Shown here: positions 21,497 to 32,879 of the stretch, one piece after another
How positions within the stretch are numbered: the stretch's first letter is position 1
Layout of the letters: the number at the start of each line of letters is the position of its first letter
Source of the DNA: Steinernema hermaphroditum
Lineage: Eukaryota; Nematoda; Chromadorea; Rhabditida; Steinernematidae
Direction of reading: 5' to 3'
NCBI GenBank assembly: GCA_030435675.1
Contig: CM059625.1
Location: forward strand, 7,998,001 to 8,062,000
DNA length: 64,000 bases
Notes under the pieces: model-generated
What the model was told of the DNA's origin: nothing
Databases searched by the model: none
What the model saw: the letters and a program-made list of their open reading frames with translations, nothing else
Made by a program: the position numbers and the translations under genes

Positions 21497-23973
21497 TTAC
21501 ATGTGGCGCAACTTGCAGAGGGCTTCCTCGAGCGTGTTGATATCTCCCTTTATGTCGCGCACAAGGCGTTTGACGGAGGACACTTTGTCCAAGATCTCAA
21601 TTCTTTGGGTGTAGGCATTGTAGCGAACTTGGAAGGGACGGGGAATGGTTGCTGCCCACGACCTAAAGTAGGAAAGCATCTTAATCATACGGCCCTACAA
21701 TGACACAGTACGTTAGCTTGTTTTTGGCATCGGCGAATGATTGCGCCAGGAAGTAACGAGGTTGGTACTGCGTGATAGGGTATTTCGTGGTGCCAGTGAC
21801 TTCGGGGTCGAAGGGTGAAATTTCAGGCTAAAAGTGTGGTTGCATGGTTGACGCATGGAGAAATAGTGGCCTTACCTCTTCACTCATACTGTACTGCAAT
21901 TCACCAAAAGAACTGAGAAGGCCGGCTCCGTACGCCTTTCTCTCGCCGTCTTGAAGACAAACGCCGAATTCCACAGTGAACCAGTAAAGCTAAGACATCA
22001 CCGATAGACGAGAAAGCAGAATGAAGGAATTACCGTCGCCAATTTTTCAACCATTTCGTCGGAAGCACCCAAGGAGGCCAACCCGATTTCCTGTGAAAAC
22101 TGAGCGAAATCGGGATCAGCGAAGAGGGGAGCGTGTCCTAGTAATTCGTGGCAAACGTCACTAAATCATGCTTTGAACAGTGGATGGTGCATGTGGACCT
22201 ACGGTTCGGGAGTATAGTTGGGTTTGGAGTGATGGCGGATGTACTGAGTAGAGTGAAACACTCGGAACGCGAGTCCGGCAAGGAAGTCGCGAGAGCTGAG
22301 AAGACCGGCGACCGGACGAAGAGTGAACCCTGTGCAGTCTTTTAGGAAGTCAGAGACATCTTGTAGCTGTGGAATGTTGTCGGGGCTGTATCCACAGTTC
22401 TGTTGCAAGAGGGGGAAGATGTAGTTGAACTCGGCACATGCGTGCTGTGGGTAGAGGCTGATCAGTTTGTTGTAAATCGTGCGCCAGGCGCTGATCTCCT
22501 GTTCGGTGTAGTCGACTCGGGGAATCTTGTCTCCACTACAACAAAAATATGTACTTTCGCGTGAAGCGTATACGGTACTGTTTATAGTTGTAGGCGATGT
22601 CGGCAAATTGCTTGCGACGAGCGCGGTACACTTCATCGGTGAAACCCTTAATTTCGTTTGTCACATCGACAACAGATAGTGCGACTCACCGGATGATCAG
22701 CTTCCAGTTCTGCTCCGTAGCTGAGAACGCGATTGGCGAACTGGTCGATATCCGCGATCTTCTTGGGGAACCATGGGATGGCATCTGATGGATGATATTA
22801 GTACGTAACAATGCATTTTTAATATTACCGTCGGTATGGACCAGATTAGAAACGGAGTTGTGAACCATAAGGCTCTCGGCCTTCTTCTTGAAGAGTTCGA
22901 TGATTTGCTCGACGCTAGTTTGGTCCGAGTTCTTAGCGCATTCCACAAGGATTTCATAGCAGCCAGGATGAGTCTTCGAGGGACGAGATTCGATATGGGT
23001 CAGATTGATCTGCTTCTCCTGAACATAAAAGATTGGTTGTGTATATTTGATTGCAAAGAGGTCCCGCTTTACCGCTCTATCCAACAATTGCACTGAATTA
23101 ATCTCATGTGTACTTAATTCGGCATTTGTACCCTCAACGCTAAACATGTCTATGAAACAAAGCCTTAATTCAATGCCTTTCTTTCCACTCCAATGGAATT
23201 TTGATAGTACAACTGGAAGGGCGAGCAAGCAGTTTTAGTTGGGTATTCACCATTTACGTTCAGTAAAACATGCAGGCTCGTTTTAGGCTCTAGCTTCGAG
23301 TGCATTTCTAGAGATTTATACGCGTCTCGATTGAAATGAAAGTGGCGCCAAACTATCGATGCGCCTGTTTGTTACTCTCTGGCTTCAACGATGGCTGCTC
23401 GGCTTTATCGGAAACTGCAAAGTCAAATTCCGGATTGGGTTGCAACTTAGTTGTCTACGATTTCTAGACAGGTCTGCGTATTTAGTGCACAATTCTTGAA
23501 TGGAGCTTGCTTTATCACTAATCCTGATCTGCAGCGATTGTTCAAGAGAATGGAGTGATTTGATTAATTGCTCGATTAAGCGATCACCGTCTGCGGTCTG
23601 CGCATCTCGCAACGTCTCGACACAGTTGTCAGAGGAGACGACATCAACAGGAAAACCGGTAGCCTCTAGTGCACCGGGGCTGCTGCAACGCTGCTTCCCA
23701 AATAACACACGTGCTGCCTGCACTGACCCACAAACTCTACCGTACCTCGAAGAGTTTAAGAGTGGCCGCGAGAGCTCCAGCCTTCTCCTTCAGAGTGAAG
23801 ATGATGTTCATGCCGGAGCTGTTGTTCTCTGGCTGTGCGATGTAGGAATCCATTGCGAAGCGCTGAAACAAAGATCACACGATGTTGCAATGTACATTTG
23901 TGAGCGAGTTAGGGGTACTGACCAAAAGATCGGACTCGCTTTGAGACGCATCTGTACCGTACACTGGTGGCAT
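21497..23973 (-). CDS. pah: Phenylalanine 4-hydroxylase (tetrahydrobiopterin-dependent)
   Basis: This enzyme converts phenylalanine to tyrosine using O2, tetrahydrobiopterin and non-haem iron in the cytosol. Ten exons join in frame into 458 residues (human PAH has 452): 23923-23973, 23746-23862, 22829-23018, 22690-22784, 22579-22646, 22203-22535, 22034-22160, 21876-21989, 21712-21827, 21497-21662. The N-terminal ACT domain has [18 protein letters not shown] and [12 protein letters not shown]. The catalytic core has [18 protein letters not shown], then CHELLGH (iron ligands His about 289 and 294) and WFTVEFG (Glu about 334). The C-terminal segment has [19 protein letters not shown] and a short tetramerisation helix. 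The ACT domain and sequence favour phenylalanine over tyrosine or tryptophan hydroxylase. All introns are 42-60 nt except intron 2 (727 nt). In nematodes this enzyme also supports melanin-like cuticle chemistry. Confidence 0.96.
23385..23723 (-). other. 112-codon open frame inside the large PAH intron
   Basis: The 727-nt intron 2 of the hydroxylase gene contains an open frame on the same strand, with no ATG near its start. It follows a GGGTCAG acceptor-like site. Part of it has helix-forming composition ([19 protein letters not shown]), and it ends KPSSHR then a stop. It could be an alternative terminal exon of the hydroxylase transcript, an exon of a nested gene, or chance. No family is recognised. 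Confidence 0.2.
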
Positions 23974-24077
23974 TTTGGGTGCGAGCTGGAAAGGTGACCA
24001 ATGGTCGTCGATCAGAAAAACTTAGGATGAAGACTGATCTGGGTGGAGTATAATAATCAGTGAATTGAAGTCGCGCG

Positions 24078-24087
24078 CTTATATAGG
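24078..24087 (-). promoter_or_regulatory. TATA-box-like element upstream of phenylalanine hydroxylase
   Basis: CCTATATAAG on the minus strand, about 105 nt before the ATG at 23973 and followed by GC-rich sequence. The position suits a core promoter with a 5' UTR of about 75 nt. No other gene starts here. Confidence 0.45.
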
Positions 24088-24648
24088 CGGAGCCGGCGCC
24101 AGATCTTGTGCTCTTCTTCAGTTTTTTACTGTATGATCCTTAATTGAATTATGGGACCATGCGGGCGCAGTGGCGCCGAATGTGAAAGGCGGCCGGTTTT
24201 GCAGTTCGCCATAAACATCCGATCATACGCGTGACTTTGGAATGTGAGAGTTAAGTTATCATTGGTAACGAAAGCCGAACAAGAGAATTGAAATCTATAA
24301 AAAGAAGGAAATAAACCGCGCACGACACGAGACGCCGACTCTCTTCGGCTCATGGTCTCCCATAAATGGTGGGTTTGTGTAAAGCAACAACAAGAAATGA
24401 TTTCGATGATAGGATCGGGAGTGATCGCTGACCGCAGAAGTACGGCTGAAGACTGCGGTTGGAGAACCCTTTTTATAAGTTGCAGAGTGCTAAGGTTGGG
24501 TCCTCCTCCCAACCAACTGTGAAGTGTCAACTCACTCTTTTTACGGCCTTGTTGCAAATCATGTCTTGCATGCATTACTGTACTTTATTATTAGTTTCGT
24601 GATATCATACAATCGTAAATCACACATTTTTGTACACAGTCAGAATAA
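24088..24648. other. Intergenic gap, no supported gene
   Basis: Sequence between the hydroxylase promoter and the stop codon of the upstream channel gene (same strand). The minus ORF at 24126-24575 has no ATG-framed homology or splice structure. It probably holds promoter elements of the hydroxylase and the 3' UTR of the channel. Confidence 0.45.
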
Positions 24649-27054
24649 TTACAAGGTAATGACGATGACGCCGACCGCATAAGCCAGCATGACCACGATG
24701 GCAATCAAATTGTTGATGGCCACATGGATTTGTACCCAGTCACTCTTATAGTCCTTCGACGATGTTCCATCAGTCTTAGCGCCTTCCTCGAAGGCGCAGC
24801 ACAAAGTGGAGTTCAGAACCGAAGCTAGAAGAGTGAAGCGGTGTGCTGAAATTTGCAATATTGAGGAGAGTTACAGTAAGCAATTTTGCCACAAAAAAAG
24901 ATTGATTGTCTTGTTTACAAAAATAGCGAACGTCGGAAGGAAGAGTGCTCATCGCCGGTGTAGCCATATCCAGCGAGAGCGCCTTCCATTTCCCATTTCA
25001 TCGAAATCGAGGCGCGAGAGTTTGCTGATCGCCGGCGATCGACGGCCAAAGGGTAAATCAAGTTTAGGTTTTTCCACGAAATGCAAGCGCCATCAAGTAA
25101 TCGTAAATTGGTTACCTGGAGGAACACGACGTTCGATGCGGGAAAGAGCCGAAACGAGAAGCGTAAGGACAAGGCTGATCGCGGTCACGATCAGAGTGAA
25201 AACGTAGAAAAGATCTGCAAAGCTCAAATGACAAAAGAAACAAGCGATTGACACTACAAATTTTCGGCACATGTTCACCCATTCCGACTTGTGGCGTTCG
25301 AGTGACCAGGAACTGGAAACTCATGTACTGTAGAAGAATGGCAAACAGCTTCACGTAGATCTGAAGAATTTGCGTTTGTTAAGTACGTATCGGTGGTAGT
25401 CAACCTGCTGATCCATTTTACCAAAAAATGGCGTGATGAATACAAGAAGAGCAGAAATAAACACCGGGATGGTGAGTTCAATACGCAATGTTGACGACCG
25501 TCTTCTGGCCCCAATGCACATTTGAAGAACTTGAGCTCTAAAGTGAGGACATGTAAAAGCCCACTGGACGTTCATCATACTTCGGATCATCCATATCGGC
25601 CAGCTGCCGAATTGTTGACTCCTCAATATGCCAATTTGTGCGCAGTTTGCTCATGTCGATTTGGTCATCGCCGGCCGCAAGGAAGTATTTGATGTACTGC
25701 GGGTACAGCGTTGATTTCAGTGTAAAACAACACTTCTTCTTGTCCTGAAAATAGAAATATCTTCGAAATGACGACTCCTTGAAAACACATCCTTGAAAAA
25801 CTGGGAATTTCCCTCTTTTCATTTAACCGTAGACGCTTGTTTCATTTAATGTGACCAGCGGGCCTGTAGCTGCAGCGTTGAGCTCGCCCTGCGAAACATG
25901 CAACTCTTTCAACAGCTAAGACACAACTTGTTTCATTGTCTGACACTCTTAAACACTTGGTTGATAGTCGAACAAAAGTGAACGTATCTTTACCGGGTTT
26001 CAAATCTCAATGCACATCCAGTATAGGGTGGCAAGAAAATTGTGTCGTCTTTCCTAAAACTACTTTCCTGTCACGTCTTAGGGCAATTCATAAATCGTCA
26101 TATTTTGACTCGCCGTACGAAGCAGCACAGGTTTATAATGGAGGCTAGCACAGTTTACTCCTTTCTTGAATAAAATTTTTTGTTTTAATTTTTCAATTCA
26201 AATGGCGGTAACCTTACTTCCTCTTTCTATCTTCTATGAGGTTAGCTTTGCGATTTGGTTTTAGATGTAAGGTCTAACGCCCGGTCTCCTTGCCATCAGT
26301 GACTTACATCTGGAAAGTCAGTGAAGTCTGTGTCACAGTGCGCTTGCATGCGATATTCCATGCGAGTTGTGATATTTCCATTTGATTTTGCAACGGTGCC
26401 TTGGAAGGTAGTGTAGTCACTTGTCTGCATCGATGTCTGATGTCTGAAGTCGTCGTCGACCTTTAAACTCTGATTTTCCACTTTACTTTTCGGAGTTTAT
26501 GTCGGGGACCCAAACGCGACCATAGGAGCGAACGTTGAGAAGATCGGTCTTCCAATCGGACACATCCCAGCGCAGCCTTCGGTCCTTCCACGACTAGAAA
26601 GGCAGCTGAGGATTAGGATATTGGACAACGGACCCACAAGAGTAAAATATCCATCGATGTGCATTTCTTTCCAGACTTCATTCTTAAATGGCATATTTGA
26701 GTGTAACAAATAAGCATGTCATCATACCATCCACATTTGTCGAATGTTCACATTGAGAACTTCAATATCAAGAGTTTCGTGAGCTGCCACTGTTGGTGGC
26801 AGTACCATCAGAGCGTTTCCCTGTCCTTGCAGTTTTCCGGCATCCCTACTCAGCTTGTAGAAGAGACAGTCCTCCAAGACCTGATACTTATGATGCGCAA
26901 GTTCATCTATGTCTGAAAGCAGAGGCTCGGAGAAACTAATCGAGTCGTTAGTCTTACCCGTGATATTATCTCTCCATTTGCATTCCTGGTCGAACTGAGC
27001 CTCAACAAGCGCTACTATTACAGTCGAAAGGATGAGAGTCCATCGTGTGTTCAT
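24649..27054 (-). CDS. Cys-loop ligand-gated ion channel subunit (divergent nematode type)
   Basis: A pentameric channel subunit of the plasma membrane. The signal peptide (TLILSTVIVALVEAQF) is in exon 26958-27054. The ligand-binding domain runs through exons 26728-26912, 26487-26593 and 26308-26443. It includes WKDRRLRWDVSDWKTD and RVWVPDINSEK, then the Cys-loop, whose 13-residue spacing CDTDFTDFPD-DKKKC spans an intron. Pre-M1 and M1 are RRRSSTLRIELTIPVFISA. M2-like and M3 segments are IYVKLFAILLQYMSFQFLV and FYVFTLIVTAISLVLTLLV. An intracellular loop follows, and M4 is LIAIVVMLAYAVGVIVITL, ending just before the stop at 24649. The M2 segment is hydrophobic and lacks an obvious cation- or anion-selective filter, as in the orphan lgc group of nematode receptors. 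Ligand and ion are unknown. The last intracellular exons are approximate. Confidence 0.85.
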
Positions 27055-28042
27055 AGTAAACGAAAACGAACTGAGTTGTCGCTAAGACAGACGATCAGGC
27101 CAGAGCGGCTACTCGAGACACTGACCGGAGTGAAAACGCTGTTTGAGGAGTTGATATAGTGTTTGTAAATAGAGCACGCGTCGTGTACGGCTGATCCCTC
27201 AGACCGCCCTTCGCGCGATTGCCCCGGTTGCCTCATCGAATCTCTTTCTCTGCGGGGCAGAAGTAAGCAAGAGAGTGCTCACCGCTGAGAGGTCGTTTTG
27301 CATCGACAAAAAACGAACCCTTTGACCGTCACGGATTACCACGCGCATTTGCCTCTCAGAGAAAAAGAACGAACGCCGCTCCGAAAACAGAAACCGTTGA
27401 AGAGGCCGGAGACTCGTCGATAAGGGAAACCGAACTCACTCGCTCGAGTTCCCTAACGGAACCACTTCAAAATGTTCGTTTTTCGCTGCGGTCGTCTCCG
27501 GTTCACACCTTTCGGTCAAAAAAAGATTAAGAGGAATAAAATGCCGATGAACATCATTCGACCTTCGAACAGAGAATGTTTTGGTTTTCTTTGTTGTTGT
27601 CAAACACTGCTTCAATTCAGGACCAGCAGCTGCTAGAAACAACAATATTGGTCAGCGGCAAGATAGTTGGAATCCGATGTTGATCTGGTTTGAGGGGTAC
27701 ACTACTGCATGAAAACAGCGCACCAAAAATGTTTTTCTGTACATGCCAATTATCTGTGTAATAAAAGTGACCTATTCGTGTTCACACAGAACCTCTTCTT
27801 CCATATTTGATGCTGGGACTTTATCTTTTAACATCATCCAATCATTAACGCTAAGGTTCAAAAAATCTGACTTCTATTCAGCTGTTAAACGATCCACCAA
27901 AAGATTCCGGAGTTAACTGATATAAGGTGGCCATCTGAGTGTAATTTCAGAGCTAGAAAGCTCGACAAATATGTGATACGTGCGTTGCTCATTAGCTTTT
28001 CGTACCACAGAACATTTGCATTTTCCCTTGGAAACATGAAAC
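27055..28042. other. About 1 kb with no supported gene
   Basis: Upstream region of the channel gene (its promoter should be here). ORFs at 27051-27236 and 27436-27645 on the minus strand have no motif or splice support. Confidence 0.45.
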
Positions 28043-29150
28043 CTACTGGATGCCCTCAATTTTCAGAGAGCTTTGCTTTGATTGTATGAAGCTTTCAATG
28101 TCCACACAGCCAGCGCCTAACTGATGTATGGCAGAAACACCTGTACAGAGATGCTGTTTATAGACGCTAGGAATCCAGGGAAACGCTGAAGTCCTATCGA
28201 ATCCTTTGTTCGCAACACTAGCTTGCATAATGAAAAGCAGATGATTACAGAGACGCAATGAGTGACCGTTGTTTTAATCTTTTCATTTTGTTATTTACGA
28301 CGAGCAACGACGTACACAACCGGCACTTACCTAATCTAGTGCCTTTCGACAAAAACAATTCCGCTTATTTGAGCTGTTGTGCACGTTGGCACACTCAACG
28401 CTTCAGGATTAATCCAAATATGAGACATGACCTCATGAGCTCTATGGATATCTGGTGTCGGAAGCATTTCAACGCGTCGTCCATTGTGGGTTTCAAGCAC
28501 CACCTTCCTAGTTAAGTGCTGAAGGCAAAGATCCCGTTGTAAATTGAGCACTAGATACACTGTGCGATGAGGGATCGGGGACGAGTCACGGAAATCCAAA
28601 TCATTATGGCGGTATTGTTTTGCCAATGTGGCGCGTTTTAATAGCCGTTGCTAGCAGTTTTCGTGGTGTTTTCCCTTATAATGCTCAGTGATGATGAACT
28701 ACGAATACAATTCTTTTAGCTTTGCCTTGTCGTTGACGCATAGACTGCTAATTAAAGCTGAAACATGGGTCCACTTGAGTCCTTAAATAGTTTTTCAAAA
28801 TTCGTAAAAACTCAGTTCGTTCCGCCTTCCTTGAGTGCAGCACCAGACATACTTTGTCCATTCTAGGTGAGTTTTTGTAGCTGACGTCTCGTTCGTTGCA
28901 AAGCCAGCAGAAGAAGTCCGTTTGGATTGGAGATTTCCGTCCCTCGCTATTTGGTGTTGTTGCCGAGCACTGACTGATTCGGAGGAAGAGCGGGAAGTTC
29001 GATGCAGTTGTAGTCTCGAAATTCCCATCCAACGGGATTCATTTTGTTATCCAGTACGTTCTGTTCCCAACTCGCAACTCTTCCATATGATGAGCAGGCC
29101 TTCACAGCTATCGGTGGTTTAGTATTTCCATTGAGCACCAGCATTGACAC
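28043..29150 (-). CDS. Unrecognised minus-strand gene or genes, fragmentary exons
   Basis: Four coding-looking minus-strand blocks follow one another: 28970-29150 (VKACSSYGRVASWEQNVL, NPVGWEFRDYNCIELPALP), 28750-28935 (TDFFCWLCNERDVSYKN, KAERTEFLRILKNYLRTQ), 28345-28520 (KVVLETHNGRRVEML, EVMSHIWINPEAL), and 28043-28240 (TGVSAIHQLGAGCVDIESF) with a stop at 28043. Acceptor-like CTTAACTAG precedes the third block. They are more protein-like than the opposite strand, but I could not close all phases. One gene of four or more exons is the simplest reading. No family is recognised. Confidence 0.35.
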
Positions 29151-29837
29151 GAGTTTCTAATCGTCTAGCAGCACTTGCAGAGAACATTGCGGACGCGTGT
29201 ATCCCGAAAGAAAAGCGTTATCGCGCTTCGCGTTTGCCCGACTTTTGGCTTCATAAGTTTGGCCCTGGTTTCCCATATGTGCTAGTCCAGAAGGGCGTAT
29301 ATGGATAGCACTCGATGCGAGGGTGGGAGAGTGGGACCCGTGCCCCCTTAGGGCGGGACGGCAGCCGTTGCCAGAGGCACACGGGGCCAATCCGCGCGCA
29401 CTTTCTTCTCTCGGTTAATACGCGCGCGTTGTCAAGTCTGGTCGAGAGTACTCTGACGCGCAGACAACTTGAGACTGACGACATGCAACTTGCAGACGCC
29501 GAGGCGGATGGTTAGAATGCAGAGGATCAATGTGAATTAATTTTACAATTGACCGCCGTAGGGAAAAGGCGAGCGTGGGGCGAACGGAAGAAAGATAGAA
29601 TTTTGTTTCTCCGCTTAAGTTCATTGAGTGCGCTATTCATTTGCTGTGCTTTACAATGAATTGCAGAGCTTGACGAGTATCGCCGGTCAGTAGGCGATGA
29701 CCGGAGGGATGTGAGCGAAGCTCATTACGATGACCTCCCCGTCTTTTTTATTTTCTGCCCGACATCTTTCTGATTTCCTATTCACTTAAAATCGTTTGCG
29801 TATCTCATCAACCTGCCCGTCTATTGAGCCATAAGGC
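29151..29837. other. Intergenic region, no supported gene
   Basis: GC-richer sequence with stops in all frames at protein-like stretches. No splice-framed exon is seen. It separates the unknown minus-strand gene from plus-strand material starting at 29838. Confidence 0.4.
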
Positions 29838-29975
29838 ATGTCACTCTCGCAAGGTTACAACATGTCCGGATGGAACATCAACCCTTCAACGGACGGACCA
29901 TCGTCGTCCTCATACCCTCCGGGACCATCAAGTGTTCTTAATTCGATTATAGAGCCAGTGCAGTCGACTTCCAAG
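29838..29975 (+). CDS. Possible first exon, serine/proline-rich
   Basis: An ATG at 29838 opens 46 codons rich in Ser, Pro and Asn (MSLSQGYNMSGWNINPST, SSSSYPPGPSSVLNSI) ending at AAG|GTGGGTTCC in phase 0. Composition and donor suggest a disordered N-terminal exon. Its partner exons are not identified. Candidates are the BTB gene at 31043 (which has its own ATG and TATA box) or the ORF at 32509. Confidence 0.3.
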
Positions 29976-30955
29976 GTGGGTTCCTTACGTCCAGTCACTT
30001 TGAGTAGTCGATCAGTGCCCAACTACGAATTAGATTGATTTTCGCGTTCATCCAGCAGCTACATCTGCAAAAACGTGTTCCCTGAGCTCCCACAAATCTA
30101 AAATGTCGCGCCGTCGGACAACGCATGCATCAGGCGCGAAATGCTTTTTGAGTGGCGAATCCGCGCGTCGCCCAACAACCAAATCGATACTTTTGGCACA
30201 TTCTTCATCCTTTCGATTAATAATTGATGTTTTACGTAGAAGTGGAACGAAGAAACAACATGCACAAAGTAAATTACATTACATGCTTGGATTTGCGAGT
30301 AGCCAGGGCGGTTCTGCCGCTGAACTACGTGTCCTCCTTAATTTGCCTAATGGAAGATTTCAATCAGAAAATTATTTGGACGTGAATCGCGGACAGTTAC
30401 TGGACGACCTAGTCCCTTGTGCCTGAATGTCGCCGTCTTTGTTCTTTATGAGATGAGAAGCAGCGAAGTTGAATGAAAGAGAAAACAATGTGGCTCCATT
30501 TGAGCGCTTTCCCCGCCATGCTTTTAACCTCCAAAATAAGCAACACAACGCTGTTTGGGCATTAATATTAAGACAACCCGGAAAGTAGTGTAATTTCTAA
30601 TAACTTCCCAAAACTTGAAGTAGGGAGTCTTCGTTGGTCGCGTGAGCATCTGTTTCTTATAGACTTACGGAATGCTGTCGGATCCCAGCGAGCTACAATC
30701 AGATTAGAAAGAATGGATTTGCTAATTAGTCTAAATCGAAAAATTAGCGAAAGCGGCACGTCACCCAAAGTGTCCGAGACGTCTTGCGGTCCATGATCGA
30801 ATCGGTTCAAACCGCTTCTGACTCGCCGTCCACCCGTTGTCAAACGCGACTAATCCGCAGGGATTAGCTAAATTCGAGCGGACACAAGGATCTGGGTAGT
30901 TAGAGAGGCTCATTCACAGAGACACTCACAAATAAGCGTATGCGCATGGAGAAGC

Positions 30956-30963
30956 TATAAATA
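30956..30963 (+). promoter_or_regulatory. TATA box upstream of the BTB gene
   Basis: TATAAATA lies 80 nt before the ATG at 31043 on the same strand. It would give a 5' UTR of about 50 nt. An acceptor-like ATACAG lies two bases before the ATG. Confidence 0.4.
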
Positions 30964-31042
30964 AAAGTTGGGATTTGGGCTTCCCTCCTTGATATGTCGG
31001 CGCATAAGATTATTCGATTTATCGCCAATACATAATACAGCC

Positions 31043-32454
31043 ATGGACTATTGTGTCCTTCAGGACGAGTTCCGGACCATTACCAATGCGTCAATCGAAG
31101 TGCTTCTGGACTTTACTCGGCCGGACGGACAAAGAACCCGTCCGCTGCTTGTCGACGGAAAACGGCTCTACGTGGACGAACACTATATTTCCGTTTGGTC
31201 CCCTATTTTAAGGTACTACTCAAGGATGATTCCAGCATTTCTCATAGATCTCTCTAGAGCGTGGTGCATCGAGTGTCCGGACAGGGAACTAATTCTTGCT
31301 AACGTACAGTACGACCACATTTTGGAAATGCTCTACGCCATCCATCCAACGTATAAAGAAATCGATGAGCAAACGGTGCACATACTCCTGCCAATTGCTT
31401 TTGATTACCAGGTGAGGCTTCGCGCAGCCAAATTGACCACATCGCTCTATGCGTGGCTCTGCATGTGTAACATTATAGCAGTAGTTCACGCCGAAAAAGT
31501 GAAAAAATCAAATGTTTGGCACGACCCAAAAAGCAATTTAGTCATTTGCAGATGGAAGGACTTCTTCATCGCTGTGAGTGTTTCCTCGTCAACCATCGGA
31601 TACAGCTTCTCGAGAAAATCTGGCTGGCCGATCGCTACAAACTGGACAGACTGCTTGTGCTCTGTCTACGTGAAATCAGACCTAATCACCGATTTGACCT
31701 AAGCGGATCCCGATACCATGCTCTCTCAGATCGCGTGAAAGTGTTTCTCCTTGAACGACTCCACGGCAACAACGCTCCAGAGGTAGCACAGCTCAGCGGA
31801 ATTCTGAGACTCCTTAGACTTTCAGGAAATTGCGGAACCGCCTACGGATCTGGAATACTTCCAACGGTCGTCTGATCTGAACTTCGCGTCTATAAGAGCT
31901 AAATCCGGCCGAATGTATTACGTGAATCCCTATTACATCGCCGCTTGGTCAAATCTGTTTCAGGTTTGTGGCTCGGTGACACATTTTGATTAGCATATGC
32001 AAACATTTGCGTTTAGGAACGCATAGGAACGGCCTCGTTTACAGACGAACTCTTTTGCCCCTGCAGCCACGAGGAGCTCAAAGCGTTTATCCTCGCAATC
32101 TACCCGCCTCAGCTGCGAATAAACGGTACCGAACGAAGGCTCTACATTTCGAACACGTAGCTTTAGAAACAAACATCGGCCCGGTTTTAATGGCTGCGTG
32201 CAAAATGGAGTCGCCTGGATTGCTCCAGAAGTGCGCATCAATACTGCTGGCACCACAGACTCAGGTGATTATCGTTTACGTTCCATCGTCGACAGTGCTG
32301 ACTCTTTTAGCTGTCTGTCTTCGTCCGTCTGTCTCTCTTGGATCGCTGTTATCTGCACGAAATGCTCGAACAGTGCTTGCGAATGATCCACCGTCCTGAG
32401 CAGATGCTAGAAATGAGTCAACAGCAAACGTGTATGCAACTCACTCCTTGTTGA
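31043..32454 (+). CDS. Tandem BTB/POZ-domain protein
   Basis: BTB domains mediate dimerisation and often recruit cullin-3 ubiquitin ligases. The start is ATG 31043 (MDYCVLQDEFRTITNASI). After a 45-nt intron in phase, the first BTB reads RLYVDEHYISVWSPILR / CPDRELILANVQYDHILEML, followed by the helical part LLEKIWLADRYKLDRLLVLC. A second, shorter BTB-like copy follows (MYYVNPYYIAAWSNLFQ, SHEELKAFILAIYPPQLR) with its own helical tail (GPVLMAACKMESPGLLQKC, LLDRCYLHEMLEQCLRM). It ends QQTCMQLTPC and a stop at 32452-32454. The introns are about 45-130 nt. The two halves share the order N-strand, YYISVWSP / YYIAAWSN, LxAIxP, then helices, which suggests internal duplication. No MATH, Kelch or zinc-finger partner domain is seen. 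A cullin adaptor role is inference. Confidence 0.8.
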
Positions 32455-32508
32455 GATCAACCACAGATTCATTTAGACGACTGTCTTTCAACAAAAGCTC
32501 GTTCTGCC

Positions 32509-32802
32509 ATGATGGACCGCTTGGCGGTGCTTCTCCGAAAGCCCGGTCTGCAATCACACACGTGCCTCAGGCAACACATACCCTTTGTGCGCTTACTAAA
32601 CGACAGTTTCAGATGCAAAGCAGTATCGACCTGCGGACAAGTGACGTGGATGTGTCCCCAGTGCAAGACGTACTCTTCCGAGTTTGGACACGGCCAGCGC
32701 CAACAAGCTGTGGGAGTTGTGGGAGTCAATCAGACGAACTCGACTACAGTAACCCAACAGCCAGGGCAGCAGTACACATCCACTCAACACACAGGGCGGT
32801 AG
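32509..32802 (+). CDS. Possible cysteine-containing, glutamine/threonine-rich ORF
   Basis: An ATG opens 97 codons with a CGQVTWMCPQCKTYSSEFGHG segment (a possible zinc knuckle, written here with 21 letters only in the ORF itself; key residues are three Cys and one His) and a low-complexity tail rich in Q and T. It ends 65 nt before a polyadenylation signal. A second frame (32615-32820) is also open, so one of the two is a shadow. It could be the last exon of a gene starting at 29838 or the 3' UTR of the BTB gene. Confidence 0.28.
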   Translation: MMDRLAVLLRKPGLQSHTCLRQHIPFVRLLNDSFRCKAVSTCGQVTWMCPQCKTYSSEFGHGQRQQAVGVVGVNQTNSTTVTQQPGQQYTSTQHTGR

Positions 32803-32866
32803 AATCACTTCGTAGAAACTGATTATATAGTCTGCTTAGGTGTAGATCGTTTTTTCGCCACAAATG

Positions 32867-32872
32867 AATAAA
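32867..32872 (+). terminator. Polyadenylation signal AATAAA
   Basis: AATAAA followed by T-rich sequence, 413 nt after the BTB stop codon and 65 nt after the stop of the ORF at 32509. It marks a plus-strand 3' end. Confidence 0.5.
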
Positions 32873-32879
32873 CTTTTAA

